Source of the DNA: Scatophagus argus
Taxonomy: Eukaryota; Chordata; Actinopteri; Scatophagidae
Reading direction: 5' to 3'
DNA: 64,000 nucleotides
Assembly: GCF_020382885.2 (NCBI RefSeq)
Contig: NC_058508.1
Coordinates: 10,081,917 to 10,145,916, forward strand
Made by a program: the position numbers and the translations under genes. The notes below the pieces were generated by a model that was not told the DNA's origin, ran no database searches, and worked only from the letters and a program-made list of their open reading frames with translations. How positions within the stretch are numbered: the first letter of the stretch is position 1; the number at the start of each line of letters is the position of its first letter. Positions 20,989 through 32,157 of this stretch are shown piece after piece.

Positions 20989-21418
20989 ATGTTTTCTGTA
21001 GCTCTGCTGCTGCTGTTGGCAGCTGGATGTGAGTCTCTGTGGATTTGTCAAAGTCAGCAGTTCTTCTTTTGCAGTATAACTTGATCATTTGTTCCAAAAC
21101 ATTTTCTCTTTTCAACAGGTGTGAAGTGTGAACAGTTGACACAGCCAGCCTCTGTGACTGTGCAGCCAGGTCAACGTCTGACCATCACCTGTCAGGTCTC
21201 TTATTCTCTGAGTGGCTATGGCACACACTGGATCAGACAGCCTGCAGGGAAAGGACTGGAGTGGATTGGATATGGTTGTGTTGGATGCACCAGTTATTAC
21301 ACAGATTCTCTGAAGAACAAATTCAGTATTGACTTTGACTCTTCCAGCAACACAGTGACTCTAAATGGACAGAATGTGCAGCCTGAAGACTCTGCTGTGT
21401 ATTTCTGTGCCAGAGACT
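20989..21418 (+). CDS. IGHV: IGHV segment A5 (family A) with a Cys pair in CDR2
   Basis: Leader exon 20989-21028, intron 21029-21118, V exon 21119-21418. Protein: [76 protein letters not shown]2 contains C-V-G-C in addition to the canonical disulphide cysteines; A10 has a similar C-A-G-C. The two extra cysteines could pair inside the loop. Otherwise ordinary and intact. Confidence 0.92.
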
Positions 21419-21457
21419 CACAGTAACACAAACCATCAGTGGAGCTGAACAAAAACC
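21419..21457 (+). other. 23-RSS of A5
   Basis: CACAGTA (21419-21425), 23-bp spacer, ACAAAAACC (21449-21457). Confidence 0.93.
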
Positions 21458-21757
21458 CCTCAGTGCCTGAACACTTGGAACATGAAGCCACCAGAGGAGG
21501 AGCCCTCAGACCACTAATGATTTCAACACCAGCTCACCGTTAAAGAGCAGTTGAAAAGCATAACGGAATATAATTATTATAATATTCAATATCGATAATA
21601 TTAAATATACAGGGGAGGCATCTTCCACAAAGTGTCTCTTCCTCCTGACTCACAATAGTTATAAGTTCACTAAACCAGTTCTCCTCAGCCTCTCTCCATG
21701 GTCAATGTGACCAACTTGAATAAAATGAAATAACTGAATCACTGCTGTGATTCAGTT

Positions 21758-21798
<41 letters not shown>

Positions 21799-22560
21799 GG
21801 ACAATAAACTGGAAAAATCTGAAATCATTTGAAAATGGTTTCAAGTTCAGACTTGCTTGAAACAAATTTGTTTGGTTGGTATCACAACTCCTGCAATGTT
21901 TATCAAGTCCAAGAAACTCTGTCCTCCACATGAGGATAAAAATATGGAGCAATGGAAAAGAGTTTATTATTATTATTATTAGCATGCATGTGTGTGTGTG
22001 TATGTGTGTGTCTGTGTTTGTTTTTTTAGTGAGAGATGAATATGAGTCCAAACAAAACCTTTCGCCTTATTTTTGTCAATTCATTTCATTTCAAGATTTT
22101 TTGTCACAGTGTTTCTGTTACACATCTGTTTATTTTTGATGTTTTCTGCAATTCGCTGGAGGATAATTTGGATAAATCTGAAAACATTTGAAATTGTCAT
22201 TTTTAAAGTTTAGACTTGTTTGAATCAATTTTGTTTGGTTGATATCACCACTCCTGCAATGTTTACCAAGTCCATGAAACCAAATGAAAAACCTTTACTA
22301 ACGTGAATGCAGAGAGGATGAAAAAAACTTTTCTCCAGAAAGAGTTTATTATGTTTTTCCTTATTGAATAATTTAGTTATCCTAGAAGAAAAACATGGGT
22401 ATTTATGACATCCATCTGAGGGTTATATGTTTCTCTTGAGCTGTTTTCAAATTTCAATTAATATTCTCAAGAGTCCATTTCTGTTTTATTCCTCTTGTGA
22501 TTTATTTTCTTCTGATGAAAATGGTCTGACTTATGAGCACCACACAGTGAGGAGGAGTCA
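21458..22560. other. A5-B6 intergenic with GT microsatellite
   Basis: A 3' flank, (GT)n at about 21761-21797 and a weaker one near 21985-22020. The B upstream block occurs twice (from about 21800 and again from about 22140), suggesting a small local duplication. No gene seen. Confidence 0.6.
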
Positions 22561-22640
22561 ATGCAAAACTCAGATGTCTTCCACCTCTACTTATGTGACT
22601 GCAGAGAGGAGGACAGAAAACAGTGGACACACAGTTTAAC

Positions 22641-23071
22641 ATGATGGACTATAGGACAGGACTGCTGCTTTTAACTGTCTGCTGGGCAGGTGAAGAATTT
22701 TTCTAAATCTCTTTCATGATAACATGAATTACATCCATTAATTAATGTAACTTTTATTTTTGCTTTGCCAGGTGTTGATGGTCAGACTCTGACAGAATCT
22801 GAACCAGTGGTTAAAAGGCCTGGAGAATCTCACAGATTGACCTGTACAGCCTCTGGTCTCACAATCAGTGGCTACTATATGCACTGGATCAGACAGGCTC
22901 CTGGAAAAGGACTGGAGTGGGTTGCTGCTATTTACAGTAGCAACATCTACTACTCTCAGTCAGTCCAAGGCCGGTTTACCATCTCCAGAGACGACAGCAG
23001 ACAGCAGGTGTATCTGCAGATGAACAGTCTGAAGACTGAAGATTCTGCTGTTTATTATTGTGCTCGAGACT
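22641..23071 (+). CDS. IGHV: IGHV segment B6 (family B), intact
   Basis: Leader exon 22641-22689, intron 22690-22771, V exon 22772-23071. Protein: [65 protein letters not shown]2 is short, as in B3. The 3' flank is cut short about 10 bases after the nonamer by repeat sequence. Confidence 0.92.
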
Positions 23072-23110
23072 CACAGTGACTGGAGTTGGTGGAGCAGCTG
23101 TACAAAATCC
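23072..23110 (+). other. 23-RSS of B6
   Basis: CACAGTG (23072-23078), 23-bp spacer, ACAAAATCC (23102-23110). Confidence 0.93.
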
Positions 23111-23112
23111 TA

Positions 23113-23579
23113 CATTTATATGTATATTTGGTTACGCTGTTTCCTATTATTTAATCAATGCCAATTTAGCTTATGCTGGATAGTTGGCATGTTAGTGGGG
23201 GATGGAGCGCCATGCTAACTTCAACATGTACATTGCGTTGATTGAATAAATAACCTTCCACTCATTTCCCATCTTATATAGTCAACCACTGTATTTTACG
23301 TCTATGGTCCTTTTCTGAGTCCATCTGTTGGCTTAATGCTAATGTCTCAGGTTTTGTTTTAATTGCTTTAACGTTTGTGGGATTATTACATTCAGAAATT
23401 ATTAGATTTAAAGTTGTTGATATATATGTTATATGTTTATTATTGTATAAACATTGTAATTCATTACAATTGTGGCCTGTCATTTGACTGGGTGTTACAG
23501 CAACCGTGTGTGAGGTCATAGGTCATCTTACTGTTGTAATGGGCTACTGGTGCTTGAATTTCCCTCAGGATCAATAAAG

Positions 23580-23610
<31 letters not shown>

Positions 23611-23630
23611 ATATCTATCTATCATCTTGT
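23113..23630. mobile_element. Probable retroelement 3' end with TCTA microsatellite
   Basis: Sequence unrelated to V flanks begins just after the B6 nonamer. It ends in TTTCCCTCAGGATCAATAAAG, a typical 3' tail of fish non-LTR elements, followed by (TCTA)n at about 23581-23622. No reverse-transcriptase frame is readable, so the family is not assigned. Confidence 0.5.
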
Positions 23631-23639
23631 GTTCTCCGT

Positions 23640-24055
23640 GACTCCATTCAGTCTCCTGTTGTATGTAAGTAACAATTTGTAATAATACATAATGTGTTAA
23701 CTGTATCTTAATGTGTGATTATTTACCTTATCTCTTTAAGAAAGCATCTCTCTGCCTTCCGACCAAAACCACCTTTTACTGGTAGTGGTAGGGGTTCATT
23801 GGTCATCACCAAGTAAGTTATTTAAAAATTAATCTTTAAAATGATTTATTTGTTACATTTGTGAAATTATTTCATTAGAAATTGCGTTGTATTTAAACTG
23901 CAGGTTTTCAGTATGTTTATAGGTGATTGTGTATGACCCATAACTCATGTTGATCTTTCTGTAAAAGCACACATGACACACACATCCTGAACATGTACAG
24001 TGGTTAAAATAATACTGCACTCCAGAAAATAGCACAGAAGAAAATGTTTGAGTTG
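23640..24055. other. Unassigned sequence
   Basis: No gene or known repeat recognised. Separates the TCTA repeat from a V 3' remnant at 24063. Confidence 0.3.
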
Positions 24056-24062
24056 TGTGATC

Positions 24063-24094
24063 ACATGAGTTGTTTGAGCAGCTGTACAAAATTC
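24063..24094 (+). pseudogene. Family-B RSS remnant without V exon
   Basis: Spacer-like ACATGAGTTGTTTGAGCAGC and nonamer-like ACAAAATTC (24086-24094), then a B 3' flank (CTCTCAGGCTGGTACAAACAG). The expected heptamer position reads TGTGATC. The flank matches that of B9 (from 36600), which also has ATCACAT at the join, so both may descend from one deleted B gene. Confidence 0.6.
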
Positions 24095-25041
24095 TACAGT
24101 ACTGATCTCTCAGGCTGGTACAAACAGCAAAACATGAAGTTTTTTTTAACAGTATTTGCATTATATATTTCATTGTAGATTTTTCAAAATCATGTATTAT
24201 CTTATCTTAAATAGGATGTATAATGTCAATAATATTTCATAAGACAAAAAACAAAACAAAACACAATAACAATCACTTGTTGAAGAAAGGGCCACAGGCA
24301 GCAGAACAATGAAGGTGATACAACAAAGTAAAATAATATAATGTCTGTCAATTTCATAATGAGTCACAGTGTTGAAAAACAATGTTTTATTTTCTTGTAT
24401 GAACCACTAGAGGACAGTCAGTGTCAAGTTTCTGTCTCCTCTGTCACTAAAAGGAGACACTCAGTTTAATCCACCTGCTGCTCATGCTGGAGCTGAAACT
24501 TTTCTACCCTCAAAGTCATTTATTAACTTGACTCAGCACATTTTAATCAGAAGTGTGACCACAAGGTGTTTACCATTAGGAGTAAAATGGATTGCAGGAA
24601 CAATCCTGTGTCTAAATGTGTTACAACTTCTGTCATTTTTTCCACATTTTAATTTGCTTGGAGAAAACAATAAAAGTTCCAGCATCATCTACAAACACTG
24701 AAACTTGCAATGAATCTTATCTTTGTTTGGCTGGACATAATAAAATTGTGCAGCAACGCTAATCAATTTTAATAGTGTTTTAATAACATAAGTATATAAA
24801 AATGTAGACATGGTGTTATTATTGTCAAATCAACTCATTTAAGCATCAATAGTTTACAGTAAAATCAAAGATTACAGCTGCAGGGACATTATTCAAATGT
24901 TCCAGCTGAGTGTGTAATGAAGTTAAAATATCGCATGTAAATCAGAGGTGATTTCCAGGCATGTTTTCACTCTGCAGATATAATAACAGTCAACACACTC
25001 TTCTATTGGCTCCAGTCACACCAACATTGATGTTTGATTGC
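24095..25041. other. B-type 3' flank to A6 promoter
   Basis: Near-identical to 36609-37552. No gene seen. Confidence 0.6.
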
Positions 25042-25135
25042 ATGCAAACTCAGTGAGCTTCCTTGTTCCTCAGCTATAAAAACTTCACATCAGGCTGTCA
25101 GTGGAGTTCACAGCACGTCAGTTTCAACATAAACC

Positions 25136-25550
25136 ATGTTTTCTGTAGCTCTGCTGCTGCTGTTGGCAGCTGGATGTGAGTCTCTGTGGATTTGTCAAAG
25201 TCAACAGTTCTTCTTTTGCAGCATAACTTGATCATTTGCTCCAAAACATTTTCTCTTTTCAACAGGTGTGAAGTGTGAACAGTTGACACAGTCAGCCTCT
25301 GTGACTGTGCAGCCAGGTCAACGTCTGACCATCACCTGTCAGGTCTCTTATTCTCTGAGCAGCTACTACACAGCTTGGATCAGACAGCCTGCAGGGAAAG
25401 GACTGGAGTGGATGAGTGCGGATACAAACGTCAAAGATTTTCTTAAAGAAAAGTTCAGTGTTAACTTGGACTCTTCCAGCAAAACAGTGACTCTAAATGG
25501 ACAGAATATGCAGCCTGAAGACTCTGCTGTGTATTTCTGTGCCAGGGAGT
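25136..25550 (+). CDS. IGHV: IGHV segment A6 (family A, short CDR2)
   Basis: Leader exon 25136-25175, intron 25176-25265, V exon 25266-25550. Protein: EQLTQSASV (Ser for Pro), [51 protein letters not shown]2/early framework 3 is four residues shorter than in A2, shared with A12 and pseudogene A4. The frame is intact. It heads cassette copy 2 (A6, B fragment/SINE, C2). Confidence 0.9.
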
Positions 25551-25589
25551 CACAGTGAGAGACAACAAGAGGAGACTCATACATAAACT
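25551..25589 (+). other. 23-RSS of A6
   Basis: CACAGTG (25551-25557), 23-bp spacer, ACATAAACT (25581-25589). Confidence 0.88.
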
Positions 25590-26545
25590 AGTTCCTCTAT
25601 TTATACCATTGGCAACATTCATTTGTGTCATTACCAATTAATTAAACAACAATAGTAACAATTATATCATTATTATTATTATCAAATTTTCTATATCAAT
25701 GTGGTAAAACTGTGTCCATGTGCCTTTTATAAATACATACATGAAGATCATACATCTGTTACTGAAATTTGCATTTTGGCAAATTTTAAAAAATGAAAGA
25801 TTTAGAATGATGTATTGCTCATTGCAAGAAATTGCAGAAATTCTAAATAAAAAAAGTCTCAATTAGCAAGTCCAGTCAGACCACAGCAGCCTCCCAGTTT
25901 ACTGACGTCCAGACTGTGACAAAGCTGAGATGAGAAAACCAGAGAACTGAAACCAGCAGGAACAATCTGCTGTGCTGCTTGGTTGAACATGAAAGAGCAA
26001 CAAGTGCAGATGTTTATCTGCCTAAAGGACCAACTTAAACGTTGCATCAATGGTTCAATTTTTATTTTCCAGTGTTATAACAGCAATAATTGTTTTGTTT
26101 ATTTTTTACATGTTTTGCTTCAGTTTCCTTGACAAGGTGAAAAGGTCTTGAAAAGGTTATGAAAAATATTTTTAATCGAAAATACTTTTATTGTTCTTGT
26201 TGCTTTTTAAGCAGTATAGTTTAGGACGAGCAGTTGATGCTGTTTTTATCCAGTGATGGTCTGAGTAAATGATGTCAACAAACATTCAGTTGACTGGTGA
26301 TGCATGAGTATATTAAGAACAAATGAACAGTGAAAATGTTGGTAAAATCATCAAAAAAGATTTCCCTCCCAACAGATGTATGATATTTTTTTTATTTTAG
26401 AGACACAGTAACACAATATTGTGTCATATTTTACTTATCTGAAATCAATTCAATAACAACAACCACAATAATGATGATGATTTTGATAAAGATAATAATA
26501 ACACATGCTATTCCAAAACAGTATACAAGTAATATTCAACTATTT
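25590..26545. other. A6 3' flank in cassette 2
   Basis: Matches 56408-57371 (cassette 3). In cassette 1 most of it was lost with the A gene. No gene seen. Confidence 0.6.
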
Positions 26546-26621
26546 GCAGAATCTCACAGAATGACCTGAACAGCCTCTGGATTCACATTCGTGACTACTG
26601 GATGCACTGGGTTAGACAGGC
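26546..26621 (+). pseudogene. Family-B V fragment, cassette copy 2
   Basis: Same framework 1-CDR1-framework 2 piece as at 8424, further decayed by one missing base before GTGACTACTGG. Fused to a SINE. Confidence 0.75.
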
Positions 26622-26920
26622 AGTCTGAGGTTTGAGAAGTGCCTTGTGACTGTTGGTTTGCCTGTTCAATTCCACCCTGGACTGGCAAGAAAAATTTGGA
26701 TGTGGTGGACTGAATGATCAATGCCCTCCACCTCCAATTAGCTGGCTGATGTGCCCTTGAGCAAGGCACTTAACCCCCTCAATTGCTCCTCAGACACCTG
26801 ACATGGCAGGCCACTGCTCCTGTGTATTTCACTGCATGTTGCATGTGTGTGTTCAGTTAGTGGTGGGTTAAATGTAGAGAAAGAATTTCAGTGTATGTAA
26901 AAGATATACTGACAAATACA
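26622..26920 (+). mobile_element. tRNA-derived SINE, cassette copy 2
   Basis: Same element and same truncated head as 8499-8795; B-box-like site reads GTTCAATTCC. Confidence 0.7.
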
Positions 26921-27607
26921 GTTTGAGGTTCTGAAATATTTGAAGTGAAAAGTAATGTTGCAGTTCCCTTGATAAAACACTAGATGGTAGTCAGTGTCAA
27001 GTTTCTGTCTCCTCTGTCACGTAAAACTGACTCTCATATCTGCTCGTCTAACTGATCTTAACTGACTGACAGTCGAGTTTTATACTCACACCCTTTGTGA
27101 GCTCACAACACTAACAGAACATTTGAAGTGCTGGATCAACATGTTTGAGAAGCTCTGAAGCCTTTCAGGACTTTGAAATCAAACTTTGGATTGGATGATG
27201 ACAAATTAACAATGAAACACATTTCATTAAATCATATAAAAAACATATTTGTCAGTGTGTTGGGACACTTTATCATGACATCACAGCAATGCCTGCACTT
27301 ATGAGAAGACAACATGACTGTAATTACAACATTACTTCAACCAGAGTGAAAATGTTGCCCTAATATGCTCTGCATTCTGCAATAATCAGATAATAATCCT
27401 CTAATTTATTCTGGGACATCTAAATTTTTTTTTTACAAATTAAATCCCAGTAGCATGACAATTTTGCTAAAGTAATCATCTTGTTAATGAGATTTAGGTC
27501 CACAGAAGGTCTTTTATAAAAATATGTTCTTTAGATAAAAGCACATCTGATCAGTTGATCAGACACACTGATTGCAAACTAATTTAAATGACAGATTATT
27601 CAGCGAC
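26921..27607. other. C2 upstream flank
   Basis: Matches the C1 and C3 upstream flanks. No gene seen. Confidence 0.55.
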
Positions 27608-27705
27608 ATGCAAATAAATGTTCCTCATAAGGAGCTGAAGTGTGTGCGTCTGTGTGTCAGTGAGAGGACAGGAGAGCTCACATCAGTTCAGCTTCAACAT
27701 CAGCC

Positions 27706-28153
27706 ATGTTCTCTGTAGCTCTGATGCTGCTGCTGGCAGCTGGATCCTGTGAGGAGCTTTAGTGGATTCACACTAATAAACACATTAGAAACACGGAACA
27801 GTCAGATGAATGATGGAGATAATGTTGATTTGTGTTTCCACAGGTGTGAACAGTATTGATCTCATCCAGCCAGACTCAATGGTTGTGCAGCCTGGACAGT
27901 CTTTGACCATCACCTGTCGGCCGTCTGGTTATTCTGTGACTGATAGCAGCTATGCAACAGGTTGGATCAGACACTGTGAAGGAAAACCAATGGACTGGAT
28001 TTCTCATCAGTGGGGTGGAGGTACACTTCGCCAAAATGATGTTCTGAAGAACAAGTTCAGCTACAGCAGAGACACTTCTGCTGGAACAGTGACTCTAACA
28101 GGACAGAATCTGCAGCCTGAGGACACAGCTGTTTATTACTGTGTACGTTAACC
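27706..28153 (+). CDS. IGHV: IGHV segment C2 (family C), stop codon at V 3' edge
   Basis: Leader exon 27706-27748, intron 27749-27843, V exon 27844-28153. Protein matches C1: SIDLIQPDSMVVQPG, LTITCRPSGYSVTDSSYATG, WIRHCEGKPMDWISHQWGGG, AVYYCVR. The next codon is TAA (28149-28151), only three bases before the heptamer, where C1 has CAA and C3 has CCA. End trimming during V-D joining often removes such bases, so the gene may still yield productive joins at reduced frequency. Perfect octamer at 27608-27615. Confidence 0.85.
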
Positions 28154-28192
28154 CACAGTGACACAAACCACCAACAGACCTGCACAAATACC
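28154..28192 (+). other. 23-RSS of C2
   Basis: CACAGTG (28154-28160), 23-bp spacer, ACAAATACC (28184-28192). Confidence 0.92.
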
Positions 28193-28949
28193 CAGAGACC
28201 ATGTGACTCAACCACACATTTTACATTTTAACACATATTATTACTCAATATTTGATGTGACCTCCCACACTGAATTTTTTTGTGACCCAGTAACACAATT
28301 ACACTAATAATAATAACAATAATAATCATACGTTCTATTCCAAGAGAGTAATATTCAACGATTTGGTTGAAGTATTGAAAAGTTCTACAGAAACAGAAAG
28401 TAAAACAAGAATAAGAGCAGCACCAGTTTATCTGAAAAGCAAAAAAGCTAAAGAACTTGATTATAAACTGACACTGTTTAGTCTGGATCAGTGACCATCA
28501 AGAACCACAAAGTACAACAACCAGTCTGACCTGGGTTGTGCATTTTTATACACACCACCAAGCAGCAGATTTGTTTGGTTGATATCACCACTCCTGCAAT
28601 GTTTACCAAGTCCACGAAACTCAGTAAAAAAATATTTGTCTTCCACCTTTACTAACTTGAATGCAGAGAGGATGAAAAAAACTTTTTGTTTTCCCCACAA
28701 ATTTTCTTTTACGCAATGGAAAAGAGTTTATTATTATTTACTTGCCTGACTGAATAATTTATTTATACTGAAAGAAAAACATGGGTATTCATGACATTCA
28801 TGTACTGAGGGTTGTATGTTTCTCATGAATTGTATATAAAGTTTAATTAATATTGTCAAGAGTCCATTTCCCTTTTATTTCTCCTGTGATTTACTTTGTT
28901 CTGATGAAAATGGTCTGACTTATGAGCACCACACAGTGAGGAGGAGACA
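28193..28949. other. C2-B7 intergenic with loss of a D gene
   Basis: After GACTCAACCACA the sequence jumps to CAATATTTGATGTGACCTCCCA, which in cassette 1 lies after D1. So the D-family gene is missing here. A second jump near 28280 skips more of the D1 3' flank. No gene seen. Confidence 0.6.
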
Positions 28950-29029
28950 ATGCAAAACTCAGATGTCTTCCACCTCTACTTATGTGACTGCAGAGAGGAG
29001 GACAGAGAACAGTGGACACACAATTTAAC

Positions 29030-29468
29030 ATGATGGACTATAGGACAGGACTGCTGCTTTTAACTGTCTGCTGGGCAGGTGAAGAATATTCACTGATGTC
29101 AATTTACTGTTGGAATTTCAGCTACCATTCAAGTTCACATGTTGTCTTTTATGCTTTGACAGGTGTTGATGGTCAGACTCTGACAGAATCTGAACCAGTG
29201 GTTAAAAGGTCTGGAGAATCTCACAGATTGACCTGCACAGCCTCTGGATTCACATTCAGCAGCTACTATATGGCCTGGTTCAGACAGGCTCCTGGAAAAG
29301 GACTGGAGTGGGTTGCTTATATAGGCACATATAGTTCTCCTATCTATTACTCCCAGTCAGTCCAGGGTCGATTCACCATCTCCAGAGATGACTCCAGCAG
29401 TAAACTTTATCTCCAGATGAACAGTTTGAAGACCGAGGACACAGCAGTGTATTACTGTGCCCGAGAGA
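29030..29468 (+). CDS. IGHV: IGHV segment B7 (family B 5' part, A3-type 3' end)
   Basis: Leader exon 29030-29078, intron 29079-29162 (no in-frame stop), V exon 29163-29468. The 5' part is pure [38 protein letters not shown]2 is [10 protein letters not shown]. From framework 3 on it departs: [18 protein letters not shown] and [12 protein letters not shown], and the RSS spacer and flank are those of A3, A6 and A11. B11 is the same type. Likely a product of exchange between families. Frame intact. Confidence 0.9.
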
Positions 29469-29507
29469 CACAGTGAGAGACAATAACAAGAGAGTCATAC
29501 AAAAACA
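29469..29507 (+). other. 23-RSS of B7 (A3-type)
   Basis: CACAGTG (29469-29475), spacer beginning AGAGACAATAACAAG, nonamer ACAAAAACA (29499-29507). Confidence 0.92.
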
Positions 29508-30365
29508 AGTTCATCTGTTAGCTTCTTCAGTTTCTGAATCTAATTCTGAACATGATCAAGTAAAATTCTGAGTAGCTACAGAATTAATATGGAGGTCTCA
29601 TCTTGTCTGGTATGTCAGAATGTTAAACTCATTTACAACCTACAGAAATATAATATAAAATATATAAAATATAAAATCTAATAGTACAAATGTCCTGAAA
29701 AACAATTCTGTATTAGTATGATGAAAATGTGTCCATGTGTCTTCATAAATACATGGATGGAAATCATGCATGAAATACAAACATACATGCTGTCTTGTCC
29801 AATGCTTGCAAAAACAAAAATAAGGCTAAATAAGTTATCAAGATGATTATTATTTGACAAATTTCATAATGGCTGGCAAAACAATATTTTTCAGTTTCCT
29901 TTGCTGTTGTAGAGATTTTCTAATGATGAAAATTATTTGTTTTAATCATTTGACAACATGCTAAGCACACTGTAAACATGGCTTATCGAAAGAAACTTTC
30001 TTCTTGGCTGCTCCTTTTGCTTCCATCAGTGCACATCATCTTTGTCAGTGCAATGCTTTAGTTTTGATGTATTTTTTGTTAAGAATAATGATAATCAATA
30101 TTTCCCATTACATAAGAACTGACTCAATATTTTGATACTAAACTGTTGTCAATAAAGCACATTTAGGCATTAATAGTTTACAGTAAAAGCAAAGATAACA
30201 GTTGTAGGGACATTATCAAAATGTTCCAGCTGAGCATGTAATGAAGTTAAAATATCACATGTAAATCAGAGGTGATTTCCAGGCATGTTTTCACTCTGCA
30301 GATATAATAACAGTCAACACACTCTTCTATTGGCTGCAGTCACACCAACATTGATGACTGATTGT
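29508..30365. other. B7-A7 intergenic
   Basis: No gene seen; ends in the A promoter module. Confidence 0.5.
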
Positions 30366-30459
30366 ATGCAAACTCAGTGAGCTTCCTTGTTCCTCAGCTA
30401 TAAAAACTTCACATCAGGCTGTCAGTGGAGTTCACAGCACGTCAGTTTCAACATAAACC

Positions 30460-30891
30460 ATGTTTTCTGTAGCTCTGCTGCTGCTGTTGGCAGCTGGATG
30501 TGAGTCTCTGTGGATTTGTCAAAGTCAGCAGTTCTTCTTTTGCAGTATAACTTGATAATTTGTTCCAAAACATTTTCTCTTTCTTACAGGTGTGAAGTGT
30601 GTACAGTTGACACAGCCAGCCTCTGTGACTGTGCAGCCAGGTCAACGTCTGACCATCACCTGTCAGGTCTCTTATTCTGTGAGCAGCTACTACACAGCTT
30701 GGATCAGACAGCCTGCAGGGAAAGGACTGGAGTGGATTGGAAGTGCACGTGTTGGATATACAGCAGTTACTACAAAGATTCACTGAAGAACAAGTTCAGT
30801 ATCAATGCTGACTCTTCCAGTAAAACAGTGACTCTAAATGGACAGAATGTGCAGCATGAAGACTCTGCTGTGTATTTCTGTGCCAGAGACT
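30460..30891 (+). pseudogene. IGHV: IGHV pseudogene A7 (frameshift in CDR2)
   Basis: Leader exon 30460-30499, intron 30500-30589, V exon 30590-30891; promoter and splice sites intact. The frame is normal to [14 protein letters not shown], then shifts near 30763-30770 relative to A3 and runs into TGA at 30784-30786. In the corrected frame the rest is normal ([18 protein letters not shown]). Framework 1 starts VQLTQ (Val for Glu), and QPED has become QHED. It is the host's own gene, recently inactivated. Confidence 0.88.
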
Positions 30892-30930
30892 CACAGTAAC
30901 ACAAACCATCAGTGGAGCTGAACAAAAACC
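30892..30930 (+). other. 23-RSS of pseudogene A7
   Basis: CACAGTA (30892-30898), 23-bp spacer, ACAAAAACC (30922-30930). Confidence 0.9.
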
Positions 30931-32077
30931 CCTCAGTGCCTGAACACTTGGAACATGAAGCCACCAGAGGAGGAGCCCTCAGACCACTAATGATTTCAGT
31001 TCGTTGTTTAAGAGTTCACTGTTAAAGAGACAGATAAAGCAGGGGAACAGTATAAAGGAATATAACATTGATTATTATCATATACAGTGTAAATAATATT
31101 AAATATACAGTGGAGGATTTTTTTAAAAAGTATCTTTTCTGTTTGACCGCACAATAAGAAGGTAAATTGATAACAACAGTATTTCAGCTCACAAATGTGC
31201 TTTGAAAAGTTCTTCTTCCAACAAAAAAACCCCATAAATTTTTCCACTTTTTTCAACACAGATGACACATGACATTGTTGATAAATGTATTAATAATTTC
31301 ACTGAATCAGTTATCTTCAGCCTCTATTAATTTTCAGTTTGACCAATTTACATCAAATGTAGTAAATAATAATAAGGATCATAATAATAATAATAAATTA
31401 ATTACCACAAACAAACAAGACTTTGCTCCATTGTGTGTGACAACTGAAACTTTTCCATTAATCAACTCCACCAGATGAAAATTGTTTGCTGGAGGATACT
31501 TAAGTTTAGTTTAAAGAAATTTCAAATGGTTCAGGGTCATGGGATTGGCTTGAATCAAATTCATTTGGCAGGTAAAACAGCTCCTACATTGTTGATGAAG
31601 TCCAACAAATTCTGTCGTCTCTGTGAGGACGAGGCAGTGGGAAATGTAGTTGACTTCCAGTTTTATTAATCGGTCTACAGAGAGAGTGAAAAAACTTTTA
31701 GTTTTCACTACAACTTTTGTTTTTTGAATTGGAGAGGAATTTCACTGGATAATCTATTTATATTGAAAGATACATGAGTATCCATGTACTGAGGGGTTTC
31801 ACATTTGGTTTCCATTTAATTCCATATTGTCGTCACTTTCCTTCAATTTTATTCCAACTGGGGTTTTCTTTCCCCTGAAAATGGTCTGACTTATGAGCAT
31901 TTTGTGAAAAGTACTAAACAATATAACATGAAAGCAAGGTTATTTACAGATGTTCTTTGTTCATATTTTATGATAAGAAATTGTAGAATATTTTTTCAAA
32001 AGTAAACATTTTTCACTTTGATCAAACAGTAAGTGAGATCCAAGTCAAATCAAGTTCCACACTGTGAGGAGGAGTCA
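30931..32077. other. A7-B8 intergenic, repeated block
   Basis: No gene seen. The block about 31080-32050 recurs at 34480-36250, 38230-39430 and 62290-64000, in each case between an A and a B position. Confidence 0.6.
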
Positions 32078-32157
32078 ATGCAAAACTCAGATGTCTTCCA
32101 CCTCTACTTATGTGACTGCAGAGAGGAGGACAGAGAACAGTGGACACACAGTTTAAC

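Noticed and set aside
23581-23622. Regularly spaced short repeats, considered as an array.
   Set aside because: Simple TCTA microsatellite at a retroelement tail; no spacers, no CRISPR (eukaryotic locus).
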